Shown here in pieces: positions 55,983-63,624 of a DNA stretch of 64,000 nucleotides (position 1 is its first letter; every line of letters begins with the position of its first letter). Below the pieces are notes generated by a model. It was not told the DNA's origin. It searched no databases and was given only the letters and a program-made list of their open reading frames with translations. Both the position numbers and the translations under genes were made by a program. This DNA comes from Desulfocurvus vexinensis DSM 17965. Lineage in GTDB: Bacteria; Desulfobacterota; Desulfovibrionia; Desulfovibrionales; Desulfovibrionaceae. The stretch spans positions 22,678 to 86,677 of the forward strand of contig NZ_KI912583.1 of NCBI RefSeq assembly GCF_000519125.1. Direction: 5' to 3'.

Positions 55983-56882
55983 CTACATCCGGCGGTCCAG
56001 GGTCCGGCAGTTGACGGCCTCGGCCAGGTGGGCGGCGCCGATGGCCTGCGCGCCTTCCAGGTCGGCGATGGTCCGGGCGATGCGCAGGATGCGCACATAG
56101 GCCCGGGCGGACAGGCCCAGGGTCTGCACGGCGCGGCGCAAAAAGTCGTGCTCCGTGCCGCCCAGGGCGCAGTGCTCCTCCAGCAGGGCGCCGGAAAGGG
56201 CCGCGTTGGTCATGCCCGCAGAGCCCGGGGCGCCCGGGGCGGCCGCGTAGCGTGCGGCCTGCACGGCGCGGGCCGCCCCGATGCGCGCGCGCATGGTCGC
56301 CGAGTCCACCCCGCCCGAGGTCTGGCGCAGGTCGTCGTAGGGCACGGCGGGCACCTCCACGTGCAGGTCGATGCGGTCCATGAGCGGGCCGGACACGCGG
56401 CCCCGGTAGCGTAGCACGTCTTCGGCGCGGCAGATGCACTGGTGGCGCGGGTCGCCGTAGTGCCCGCAGGGGCAGGGGTTCATGGCCGCCACGAGCATCA
56501 GGTCCGCCGGGTAGGTCAGGGTCATGGCGGCGCGCGAGATGGTCACCCGCCCGGCCTCCAGGGGCTGGCGCAGCACTTCGAGCACGCTTTTCTTGAACTC
56601 GGGCAGCTCGTCCAGGAAGAGCACCCCGCGATGGGCCAGGCTGACCTCGCCCGGGCGCGGGTAGGCCCCGCCGCCGATGAGCCCGGCGTCGGAAATGGTA
56701 TGATGCGGGCTGCGGAAGGGCCGCGCCACCTTCAGGGCCTCGCCGTCCAGCAGCCCGGCCACGGAGTAGACCTTGGTCACCTCCAGGGCCTCCTCGAAGC
56801 ACAGCGGCGGCAGCACCGAGGGGATGCGGCTGGCGAGCATGGTCTTGCCCGAGCCGGGCGGGCCGATGAACAGCAGGTTGTG
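55983..56882 (-). pseudogene. comM: comM (yifB) 3' part, cut by integrated element
   Basis: The C-terminal part of the Mg-chelatase-like AAA+ helicase ComM: Walker [11 protein letters not shown], then [29 protein letters not shown], Walker [23 protein letters not shown] and the C-terminal domain to DRRM. Upstream of Walker A the frame meets TAA inside the element. The rest of the gene resumes at 63638. ComM promotes branch migration in natural transformation, so the protein is split here. An internal ATG at 56840 could give a 285-residue fragment without Walker A. Confidence 0.92.
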
Positions 56883-56896
56883 TTACATTTATTTTT
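56852..56896. other. attL of the comM element
   Basis: Hybrid site: comM sequence up to the dinucleotide AG (56872-56873), then the P' arm GTTGTGTTACATTTATTTTT (56877-56896). The 11-bp AGCAGGTTGTG (56872-56882) is repeated at attR (63648-63658). Confidence 0.85.
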
Positions 56897-56906
56897 CAAC
56901 TATAGT
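56879..56906 (+). promoter_or_regulatory. Recombinase promoter inside attL
   Basis: TTGTGT (56879-56884) and TATAGT (56901-56906) with 16-base spacing. The expected start of transcription falls at or next to the ATG at 56913, and no Shine-Dalgarno sequence is present, so the mRNA may be leaderless. Confidence 0.5.
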
Positions 56907-56912
56907 CTGCTC

Positions 56913-58532
56913 ATGAAGAACAAAAAACCCCAAGCTTACAGCTACATACGAATGTCGACTGAAATCCAGCTAAAGGGCGATAGTTTAAGACGTCAACTTG
57001 AAGCAACCCGCACATACGCTCAAGGGCGGGGGTTGGAACTAGACGAAGAACTCACCGACATTGGTAAATCAGGATACACGCAAGACAACCTTGAAACAGG
57101 CGCATTGGGCAAGTTCATGGAACTCGTCCGCATCGGGGAAATACCTGCTGGCTCATTTTTGATTATTGAAAGCCTTGACCGGCTGTCCCGGGCAAAACCG
57201 CTTTCGGCTTTTCGGTTGTTCAGTGAAATAGTCGAACATGGATTAACCATTGTTACACTCCATGACAAACAAGAATACACTGAAGAAAGCCTGAACAGGG
57301 ACCACGGGTCTTTATTTGTTTCACTAGGATCAATGATCCGCGCCCATGAAGAGTCGGCAATAAAATCTGAAAGGTTAACCCGAGTATGGCGTGAAAAGCA
57401 GCGTCAGGCTCGTGAAAACAAAAAACCGGTGACAAGCAAGGCTCCCGCATGGCTTTCGTTGTCTGATGATAAACTTCATTATGTGCTAATGCCTACTCGT
57501 TCAGAAGTCATACAACAGGTTTTTGATGATGCTATTTCCGGTTTGGGCAAAAGAAGGATCGCTATTCAGCTTAACGAAGCTGGGGTAAAACCTTGGGGAA
57601 AATCAAACGGGTGGCAACCTAGCTACATTGCTAAAATTTTAACTAATCCAGCCACATATGGTCGTTATCAGCCAATGACTGGGAAGCACCCTAACCGTGT
57701 GCCTCTCGGTGAGCCGATTGACGGTTACTTCCCTCCTGCGATCAACCGGGAAACTTTTGATTTGGCTCAAGTGATTATCGACAAACGGCGGGTCCAAGGC
57801 GTGGCGGGCAGAAGGGGTGCAACGTTCGGAAATCTTTTTTCAAAAGTTGTTTTTTGCGCAGTGTGTGGCGGTAGAATGCGTTTCCGTGATAAGGGCACCC
57901 CTCCAAAAGGGCAAAAATATCTTGTCTGTGATGGAAAACTCCGTGGTCTGGGCTGCACTCACAACACCTATCATCGATATGGTTTTTTAGAAAAAAATAT
58001 GTTGAATGGGCTTTTTCGTGAAATTGACTTAGCAAGTATTGTAAGAGAAAATGAACTACGCCCGGACTTGAAAATTGAACGTGATTTAGTTTCATTTAAG
58101 ATAAAGGAAAAAACAACACAAGCGGAACTACTATTAGAGTCATTTGATGCAGACTCGATTGAAGTTGTAAAAGAAAAAATAACTGCTCTTCATTTAGAAA
58201 TATCTGAACTAAAAAAACGTAAGTTACAACTTTCAAAAAGTATCCGTGAACAAGAACATCATACACCAATAGAAGAAAGACTAAATCACATTGAAAAGTT
58301 ACGCCATAAAATGGCATCCTCAAATGACAATGAACTATATAAAATCCGCGCAGCCATTGCTCAAGAAATCCGGCAAGTTGTTCAACGGATTGTCTTCAAG
58401 CCAGACGGCTCCTTGACGGCATATATCGGCGGTGAGGGAACATGTATACCTGATGCAGATGGGGCTATGTATGCATATGATGTTCGAAAAGGCCGAAAGG
58501 AATGGATGCGATTTGCGTTAAAAAATGACTAG
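56913..58532 (+). CDS. Large serine recombinase (integrase)
   Basis: A 539-residue site-specific recombinase. The resolvase-type catalytic domain (about 1-150) has YIRMST with nucleophile Ser15 and ESLDRLSR. The Recombinase domain (about 165-290) includes IAIQLNEAGVKPWG and ILTNPATYGRY. A zinc ribbon follows with Cys pairs CAVCGGRM (about 314-317) and CDGKLRGLGC, then a coiled-coil region (about 370-460). It lies 16 bases inside attL, the usual place for such integrases. The directionality factor is not identified. Codon use is foreign to the host. Confidence 0.94.
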   Translation: MKNKKPQAYSYIRMSTEIQLKGDSLRRQLEATRTYAQGRGLELDEELTDIGKSGYTQDNLETGALGKFMELVRIGEIPAGSFLIIESLDRLSRAKPLSAFRLFSEIVEHGLTIVTLHDKQEYTEESLNRDHGSLFVSLGSMIRAHEESAIKSERLTRVWREKQRQARENKKPVTSKAPAWLSLSDDKLHYVLMPTRSEVIQQVFDDAISGLGKRRIAIQLNEAGVKPWGKSNGWQPSYIAKILTNPATYGRYQPMTGKHPNRVPLGEPIDGYFPPAINRETFDLAQVIIDKRRVQGVAGRRGATFGNLFSKVVFCAVCGGRMRFRDKGTPPKGQKYLVCDGKLRGLGCTHNTYHRYGFLEKNMLNGLFREIDLASIVRENELRPDLKIERDLVSFKIKEKTTQAELLLESFDADSIEVVKEKITALHLEISELKKRKLQLSKSIREQEHHTPIEERLNHIEKLRHKMASSNDNELYKIRAAIAQEIRQVVQRIVFKPDGSLTAYIGGEGTCIPDADGAMYAYDVRKGRKEWMRFALKND

Positions 58533-58690
58533 TGTGCAACTTGACTTGTTCTGCTGACCACCAATGTGGTAGGCCTATCTGTAAAAACCGGCTAAATTTT
58601 CCGCAGAAAGGCCCTTGAGGCGTTCAACCCTCCTTGCCCTGTGCGGGAAATGGCTTTTCTTAGCCTCTTCCAATCTTCACCATCTAGCTA

Positions 58691-60229
58691 TCACACCAGT
58701 TCTTCAGGGGCAAGATACTGCGGCAACAAGCTTCTTCTCTCATCATCCGACTTCACGCCCGGCAGCTCTTCAAAGAGAAAGTGCAGATATCGCAATGGTT
58801 CCAGTCCATTGGCCTTCGCCGTCTCGACCAAGCTGTACAAGGCCGCGCTTGCTGCAGCGCCTCTGGGTGAACCTGAAAAGAGCCAGTTCTTCCGACCAAC
58901 CGCAAAGGGACGGATGGCGTTTTCGGCCAAATTGTTATCTGGCAGCAAGATTCCGTCTTCAAGATACGTTTCAACTCGTTCCCACTGTCCCAAGGCATAG
59001 GCTATAGCCCGCCCGAGAAGGCTTTTGGGCGGCGTGGGCTGTCCCCGCTCCAGAAGCAAGGCCTTTATGGTGTCCATGATCTGACGGGACTGGTTCTGAC
59101 GCATGGCCTGGATGCGATCCGCATCAAAGCCCGCTTGCCGGGCCTGTTTTTCCAGGCCGTAGAGTTGAGCAATAAGATCGACCACCTCCTGAGCCGTGCC
59201 GCGTTTCTTTGTCCCGGCCTTGAGCACGTCCATGAATTTGCGTCGCACGTGCGCCATGCAGCCCACATGGATGATGCCCTCCCGCTCTCCCAGTGCGTTG
59301 TACCCCGCATAACCGTCGGTTTGCAGGTAGCCTGAAAAATCGCGCACCAACTCCTCGGCAATCTTGCCGGAACGCGAGGGCGAATAATGAAAGAGTACGC
59401 CGGGTTTTCCAGGAGGTCCGCCTCGGGCGAGCCACATATACGATTTGCTCGTGTTCTTCCGGCCAGGTTCTTTCAACACCTGCACCGTGGTTTCATCCAG
59501 ATTCAAGACCGGCCCAGACAGAATCTCTTCGTGCAGAAGGCCCATGATCGGCTCACAAGCCTCGGCGACCCGCAGAGCCCAGCCGCACATGGTGCTCCGG
59601 GAAACATCCAGGCCCAACCTGGCGAACATGCGCTCTTGGCGATAAAACGGCAGCCCGTCCACAAACTTGGAAGCCAGGACATAGGCCAGGAGACCAGGTG
59701 TGGCGATGCCCTTGGGAATTACCTGCGGCGGCATAGGGGCTATCTTCACGGTGGGGCTGTCGTCCTCCACGCCCTCGCACTCGCGGCAGGCGTACTTGGG
59801 CCGGACGTGGCGCACCACCTGAATCTTTGCCGGAATGAAGTCCACCTTTTCGCTGACCTCTTCACCGATGCGGGTCAAAGGAGAGCCGCAGGGGCACGTC
59901 TTGTCCTCTTCAGGCAGGTCGTGAACAACTTCCACACGGGGGAAAGTTGGCGGAATGGGACGCCGACCTCTCTTCCTGCGGGTATGGCTGGGCACGGCGA
60001 CGGTGCTGTCGTCGGCTTTCAGAAACTCAGCAGCAACAGCCTCCGCCTCGTCAAACAACGAATACTGCCGTTCATTGGCATTGGGCTTGGCTCGACGTTC
60101 CGAAGTCGCCGCATGAATGACGGCCTTGAGCCACCGGACCTGCTCCTGCAACTCGGAAATGTATTCGTCCCGGTCGGCAAGGATGGCTTTCAAAGCCTTG
60201 GGATCATTTGGCAGGACTGCGTTGCTCAT
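58691..60229 (-). CDS. tnpC: IS66 transposase TnpC
   Basis: A 512-residue DDE transposase. N-terminal leucine-zipper-like segment (about 15-45), a zinc-finger region (CPCGSPL and CRECEG), helix-turn-helix, then the catalytic domain with Asp in VLNLDETTVQV, Asp in GYLQTDGYAGY and Glu in NNLAENAIRPFAVGRKNW. The C-terminal IS66_C segment is PLRYLHFLFEELP. Full length and apparently intact. Confidence 0.96.
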   Translation of the reverse strand: MSNAVLPNDPKALKAILADRDEYISELQEQVRWLKAVIHAATSERRAKPNANERQYSLFDEAEAVAAEFLKADDSTVAVPSHTRRKRGRRPIPPTFPRVEVVHDLPEEDKTCPCGSPLTRIGEEVSEKVDFIPAKIQVVRHVRPKYACRECEGVEDDSPTVKIAPMPPQVIPKGIATPGLLAYVLASKFVDGLPFYRQERMFARLGLDVSRSTMCGWALRVAEACEPIMGLLHEEILSGPVLNLDETTVQVLKEPGRKNTSKSYMWLARGGPPGKPGVLFHYSPSRSGKIAEELVRDFSGYLQTDGYAGYNALGEREGIIHVGCMAHVRRKFMDVLKAGTKKRGTAQEVVDLIAQLYGLEKQARQAGFDADRIQAMRQNQSRQIMDTIKALLLERGQPTPPKSLLGRAIAYALGQWERVETYLEDGILLPDNNLAENAIRPFAVGRKNWLFSGSPRGAAASAALYSLVETAKANGLEPLRYLHFLFEELPGVKSDDERRSLLPQYLAPEELV

Positions 60230-60272
60230 AGAGGTTTTTTACATATAATATACTGAAATGTAAAGATAATAG

Positions 60273-60623
60273 TCAAAAAATAGTCGAATATTTCAGACTC
60301 GGATGGCCCTGCATCCGCGTGGGGTCGAGTCCTTCAAGGAGCCACGAAAGCTCACGTGCCCCAAGCTCCAGGGCCTGCTCCCTGGACTCGGGCCAAAAGA
60401 AGCGATGCTTCTCCAACCGCTTCTGCCACAGACAAAACCCGTTGCGATCCCAGTAGAGGATTTTGATGAGCGTCCGGCTTTTGTTGCAAAAGACGAACAG
60501 CTGCCCGCTGAAAACATCCATCTCTGGAAGACCGGCGACAAGGAGGGACAGGCCGTTGACGGCCTTGCGCAAATCAGTTGAGCCCAGCACGAGGTAGACC
60601 CGTGTGTTTGAATGCAGGATCAT
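60273..60623 (-). CDS. tnpB: IS66 accessory protein TnpB
   Basis: A 116-residue IS66 Orf2 protein with VYLVLGSTDLRKAVNGLSLLV, FVFCNKSRTLIKILYWDRNGFCLWQKRLE (in two strands) and a C-terminal helix LSWLLEGLD. Required for IS66 transposition; not related to the IS605 TnpB nuclease. It overlaps tnpA by four bases. Intact. Confidence 0.95.
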   Translation of the reverse strand: MILHSNTRVYLVLGSTDLRKAVNGLSLLVAGLPEMDVFSGQLFVFCNKSRTLIKILYWDRNGFCLWQKRLEKHRFFWPESREQALELGARELSWLLEGLDPTRMQGHPSLKYSTIF

Positions 60624-60964
60624 GCGAACCGGCCAAGGGTTTCAAGGAGCTTGACGAGGGTGCCCTGGCAAAAGTCGCCTGCCAGCTCTACCTGGTAGCC
60701 TGAAGCATGCAAAATGATCGGTTGCTGGATTTCCTTGACCGTGATCTGCTGAACCGGAATCGCAACGATGTCCGGCGTGTTGCCGGAAACATCTTCGCTT
60801 TGCTCTAGGAAACGCCGCTTCCAGTGATAAAACGCGCCTGCCGAAAGCTTATGTCTGCGGCAGTATTCGGCTTGCGTCAGCTTGCTCGCACGCCAACCAT
60901 CGACATGCTTACGCCAAAAATCGGCTGAACGGTGCTTCTTCTGTTGTCGGGATGCCTTGGCCAT
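60620..60964 (-). CDS. tnpA: IS66 accessory protein TnpA
   Basis: A 114-residue protein with a helix-turn-helix of the transposase_8 type (RKHVDGWRASKLTQAEYCRRHKLSAGAFYHWKRRF across the two helices). First gene of the IS66 operon. GGAGGA lies just upstream of the ATG. Intact, and the coding sequence is AT-richer than the host. Confidence 0.93.
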   Translation of the reverse strand: MAKASRQQKKHRSADFWRKHVDGWRASKLTQAEYCRRHKLSAGAFYHWKRRFLEQSEDVSGNTPDIVAIPVQQITVKEIQQPIILHASGYQVELAGDFCQGTLVKLLETLGRFA

Positions 60965-61041
60965 GAATTCTCCTCCTTGATCTGAAGGGCATCATGGCAT
61001 TGATGGAGTGGTGCTGTAAGAAGGGGTTTATCGTGCGCTTA

Positions 61042-61519
61042 CCAATGTGACCGAAGCTTCAAAGATCAGCCGTGCGCCTTCCTCGCCGATGCGCTTGCGG
61101 AAATAGACCAAGTCTGTGGGGTCGCAGGGAAACTTCCACTGGAAATGCGTCTCGCCGCAGAACGCCTGGTAGTAGGGATTCTGAACCCAAGCCTCGATGA
61201 CGCGTTCGTCACTCAGGTTCTCGAGTTGCTTGAGGATCATGAGGCCGACCATGAGCCGGATGGGCTTTGCGGGGCGACCATGCTCGCTGTAGAGACCGGA
61301 AAACTCTTGCTCGAATCGCTCCCAGGGGATGCGCTTGCCCAACTGAAGCAGCGGATGCTTGGGGTTGAGCTGATCGATGAGGTCTTCGTAGAGGAAATTG
61401 CCCTTGTCCTTTCTGGCGGGTTTGGCCTTCATCATCCTTCCCGACCCGGCGACAGCGCGACCGGTTTCTTGCAGAATCACTGCAGTTTCTGGTCGACTAT
61501 GTTGCATTGATAAGGACAT
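61042..61519 (-). pseudogene. Truncated IS5-type transposase
   Basis: N-terminal about 160 residues of an IS5/IS1182-like DDE transposase with the DUF772 domain: YEDLIDQLNPKHPLLQLGKRIPW, FSGLYSEHGRPAKPIRLMVGLMILKQL, WVQNPYYQAFCGE and FPCDPTDLVYFRKRIG. The frame is cut by the IS66 right end after LIFEASVTL. Beyond the IS66 copy the frame reads on for only a few codons before a stop, so the catalytic C-terminus is lost. An older insertion than IS66. Confidence 0.88.
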
Positions 61520-61655
61520 TTTGTCAATTTCTTTCAGTGCATTGCGAGTTTTTCAGGGCCGACTAGATTTATGTGCAGCCAATTCAGATCGAGCATGCCC
61601 TCAATCCCTTGAGCCGGAGCCGCCTCCGCCATCCCTCTCGCCGTCGCCTGTGTGG

Positions 61656-61892
61656 ATGACGACGCAAGCAAAGTCGAGATGGCAAGGCCGACCGGCCAAA
61701 GCCGGTCGCCCGAAGGGCTTGGCCTTGCTGTCTCGGCTGCTTGCGTCACGCTCGCGGAAAAAACGGCGGGAGGTGAAGAAATCCCTTCGCCGGAGCTTGC
61801 GCGTTGATCTGGGGGCGTCGTATGGTAGGTCATATCCGTTGGATAATTTGGTAATCAAAAGGAGGTATGACGCAACCAGGGCGCGTTCATAA
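61656..61892 (+). CDS. Short basic frame overlapping the RNA structure
   Basis: A possible 78-residue, strongly basic protein starting MTTQAKSRWQGRPAKAGRPKG and ending RYDATRARS. The two GRP words resemble AT-hooks and the middle is Arg/Lys-rich. There is no ribosome site before the ATG, and the first half coincides exactly with a stable three-way-junction fold, so the frame may be a by-product of structured RNA. Low confidence that it is translated. Confidence 0.2.
   Translation: MTTQAKSRWQGRPAKAGRPKGLALLSRLLASRSRKKRREVKKSLRRSLRVDLGASYGRSYPLDNLVIKRRYDATRARS
61661..61747 (+). ncRNA. Candidate structured RNA, three-way junction
   Basis: Nested stems: P1 61661-61670/61738-61747 (10 bp), P2 61673-61679/61731-61737 (7 bp, one G-U), P3 61682-61689/61721-61728 (8 bp). 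They close on a junction of P4 GACCGGC-CAAA-GCCGGTC (61690-61707) and P5 GCCC-GAA-GGGC (61708-61718) with only TT unpaired. Which strand is transcribed is not known. It could also be a MITE-like hairpin. No family was recognised. Confidence 0.45.
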
Positions 61893-61921
61893 GTTTTGAC
61901 GAAGTCTAAACTGATGAACGC
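61883..61921. repeat. Hairpin with two-part stem
   Basis: Inverted repeat GCGTTCAT-A-AGTTT / AAACT-G-ATGAACGC with an 11-base loop. It lies between the structured RNA candidate and the hairpin-rich leader of the integrase gene. Bases 61893-62028 otherwise hold no supported gene. Confidence 0.5.
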
Positions 61922-62028
61922 TTATAGTGGCACTAACATGCCGTAACACCAAACACTTCTTCGCCGTTCATTTCCAAACGGCACGCTTTCACATCCAAAC
62001 ACCAGGCTGGAACACAGCACCCCCGCCG

Positions 62029-62276
62029 GACAAACGACAGGTATCTAGAAATCTGTCGTTGTCGCAATTCCCCCACGGCCACCGCTTATGCGCAGGACGA
62101 ACGAGCCTGCGTGGTGGCACCCTTTATTGAATGGATTCTCAGGATTTTTCCTTCTGTGGGAAACGGACATTGATTTGTCCCGTGTCGGTTGTTGTGTGGC
62201 GCGTTCGCGCCATGGGCAGGTCATTTCCCGGCGAACGGGAAAGGTCCGACCTGCTTTGTCCCGGGGCACTGCCCCG
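62029..62276 (+). other. Hairpin-rich leader of the tyrosine recombinase gene
   Basis: Five successive inverted repeats: 62029-62040/62053-62063 (GACAAACGACAG), 62078-62083/62113-62118 with inner 62091-62096/62106-62111, 62198-62211 (GGCGCG-TT-CGCGCC), 62217-62222/62248-62253 with inner TTTCCCG/CGGGAAA, and CGGGGC-ACT-GCCCCG (62262-62276). The last ends eight bases before the AAGGAG ribosome site, so it could regulate translation. Confidence 0.5.
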
Positions 62277-62297
62277 AACTTCATGAAGGAGATCCAT

Positions 62298-63254
62298 ATG
62301 AAATCCATCAGTCTGGTATGGGGCACGAACAAGGCAACATTGTCCGGTCCGCGCTCGAAACAACATCGGGTCAGACAGAATGCCCGAGCCTTTGCCAAGC
62401 GGCTTCGCCGTGCGGGCTTTGGTGTTCAGAAATGGTCCAAGATTTCTAACAAACATTTTGCAGCGGTCGCCGCGCAGATGAAAGACGAAAACGTAGGGGA
62501 CGGGCGCATTGCCGAAGTCTTTTCGGCGGCCCGTACCCTGTGTGAGACCTATGGCAACGATAGCATCAGCCCGACCAATGACGTGTTCGGGGTGCGCCGT
62601 GGAACCATAGCCAATGCCAACAGCAAAGCGGTTGCCCCCGGTTTCGTGCAGGGGGCAATCGACAAGCTGGAAAACGAGCATGGTTATGAATACGGCCCCC
62701 GGTGCGCCGCTCAGATCCGTTTGCAATGGGAACTGGGGTTGCGCCGGGAAGAATCGGCCAAGGTCGATCTGGTCAGCGATTGGGATCGCCAAGGGCGCAC
62801 CCTTCATGTCCAGTATGGGACGAAGGGGGGAAGGCCACGGACGTTGGTCAACTTGTCAGACAGGCAGCAGGCTGCTCTGCAGAGCGCATTACTGTTTGTC
62901 AGCCTGTCGGACAGGCCGGGGATCCACAACCTGATGCCTGAAGGTATGGGGGACAAGTGGCAAGAAAAGTTGTCCTACGCGGCCAGGTTGTGCGGTTTCA
63001 CCAAAAAGGAAAGCGGGTGGACCCTGCACAGCAATCGTCATGAACGATTCTACACCATGTACGTTGCCCATACGGGTTTCCAGCCACCGAATCAGCATGA
63101 ATCCGTGGCAGCCTTCCAGCAAGCCGCCTACAACGCGGCAGGGGAAGAATGGCCCCGGCTCGATGCCGAAGCCCGTGATGAAATCGAAGTGACCGCAGGG
63201 AATTCCGCCGGACGGCGTGATGTATCCGATGCCTACCTAGGCAGCAGTCAGTGA
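62298..63254 (+). CDS. Tyrosine recombinase/integrase domain protein
   Basis: A 318-residue protein with an N-terminal SAM-like core-binding region (about 15-120) and a C-terminal integrase domain. Box I Arg is in WELGLRREES (about 149), the hairpin Lys in GTKGGRPRTLVN (about 175), the HxxR in TLHSNRHERFY (about 244-247) and the probable nucleophile Tyr in VSDAYLG near residue 311. It resembles the Integrase_1 family found on ICEs and plasmids. AAGGAGAT precedes the chosen ATG; longer in-frame extensions cover the hairpin leader. Confidence 0.82.
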   Translation: MKSISLVWGTNKATLSGPRSKQHRVRQNARAFAKRLRRAGFGVQKWSKISNKHFAAVAAQMKDENVGDGRIAEVFSAARTLCETYGNDSISPTNDVFGVRRGTIANANSKAVAPGFVQGAIDKLENEHGYEYGPRCAAQIRLQWELGLRREESAKVDLVSDWDRQGRTLHVQYGTKGGRPRTLVNLSDRQQAALQSALLFVSLSDRPGIHNLMPEGMGDKWQEKLSYAARLCGFTKKESGWTLHSNRHERFYTMYVAHTGFQPPNQHESVAAFQQAAYNAAGEEWPRLDAEARDEIEVTAGNSAGRRDVSDAYLGSSQ

Positions 63255-63258
63255 ATAG

Positions 63259-63281
63259 ACCCCGCTTCGGCGGGGTTTTTT
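63259..63281 (+). terminator. Terminator after tyrosine recombinase gene
   Basis: CCCCGC-TTCG-GCGGGG stem followed by TTTTTT, five bases after the stop codon. Confidence 0.92.
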
Positions 63282-63290
63282 GGGTCATGA

Positions 63291-63382
63291 GGTTCCAGGC
63301 AGGGCATAAATCAACTCGTTGATTTATGCCCTGCCTGGAACCGCCTTCCCACTCGTCGGCTTGGGGCCGACAAGCGGGAAGG
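63291..63382. repeat. Tandem long hairpins
   Basis: First, a perfect 25-bp-arm inverted repeat with a two-base loop TC (63291-63315/63318-63342, starting GGTTCCAGGCAGGGC). Directly after it, an 18-bp stem with two G-T type mismatches (63343-63360/63365-63382, starting GCCTTCCCACTCGTCGGC) and a TTGG loop. There is no T run after either, so they are not ordinary terminators. Confidence 0.65.
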
Positions 63383-63408
63383 CTTATGCGATAGATGAGC
63401 AAGGCTTA

Positions 63409-63585
63409 TTGGGGAACGTATTTGGATTTTACCAAGTGAGACAGGTCCACCCCGTAGTCGAGTTGGGATATGACCTCATCGAAGCACATGGAAGCCGGGA
63501 AACGGCTACCGTATCGTTCAGCCGACATTTTCTTGAGCTTGTGCCCAAAGGTTTGTTCGAATGGGTCGCCCTGCATTTTCTTTGA
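63409..63585 (+). CDS. Short unidentified frame before attR
   Basis: About 58 codons from a TTG at 63409, with AAGG four bases before it, to a stop that abuts a good terminator. The upstream frame is open to the hairpins. The sequence (VHPVVELGYDLIEAHG, FSRHFLELVPKGLFEW) has no recognised family. The terminator is the main support that this is transcribed; it may be the remnant of a longer gene. Confidence 0.3.
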   Translation: MGNVFGFYQVRQVHPVVELGYDLIEAHGSRETATVSFSRHFLELVPKGLFEWVALHFL

Positions 63586-63611
63586 AATCCCCCAGCAAAG
63601 CTGGGGGATTT
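63585..63611 (+). terminator. Terminator at the right end of the element
   Basis: Perfect 12-bp stem AAATCCCCCAGC / GCTGGGGGATTT with loop AAA, ending in TTT. It isolates the element from comM. Confidence 0.85.
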
Positions 63612-63624
63612 CTCATCGGACTAA

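Larger units (their letters stand above)
58569..61041 (-). mobile_element. IS66 family insertion sequence
   Basis: Encodes tnpA-tnpB-tnpC in the standard IS66 order. The right end reads GTAAGCGCACGATAAACCCC on the minus strand, like canonical IS66 ends; the left end starts GTAGGCCTATCTGTAAAAACC. The 9-bp word ACCAATGTG flanks it (58560-58568 and 61041-61049), compatible with the 8-bp target duplication of IS66; the exact ends are uncertain by one or two bases. It splits an IS5-type transposase remnant. Confidence 0.85.

Noticed and set aside
61927-62130. Short plus-strand frame between the hairpins of the element
   Set aside because: TTG start without a ribosome site, and it runs through two predicted stems; no sign of coding constraint.
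62139-62807. 222-codon minus-strand frame opposite the tyrosine recombinase
   Set aside because: It overlaps the better supported recombinase with its ribosome site, catalytic motifs and terminator.
63291-63342. Integron attC-like site
   Set aside because: GTTGATT and AATCAAC at the loop do not fit the GTTRRRY/RYYYAAC core, and the stem is perfect rather than bulged.
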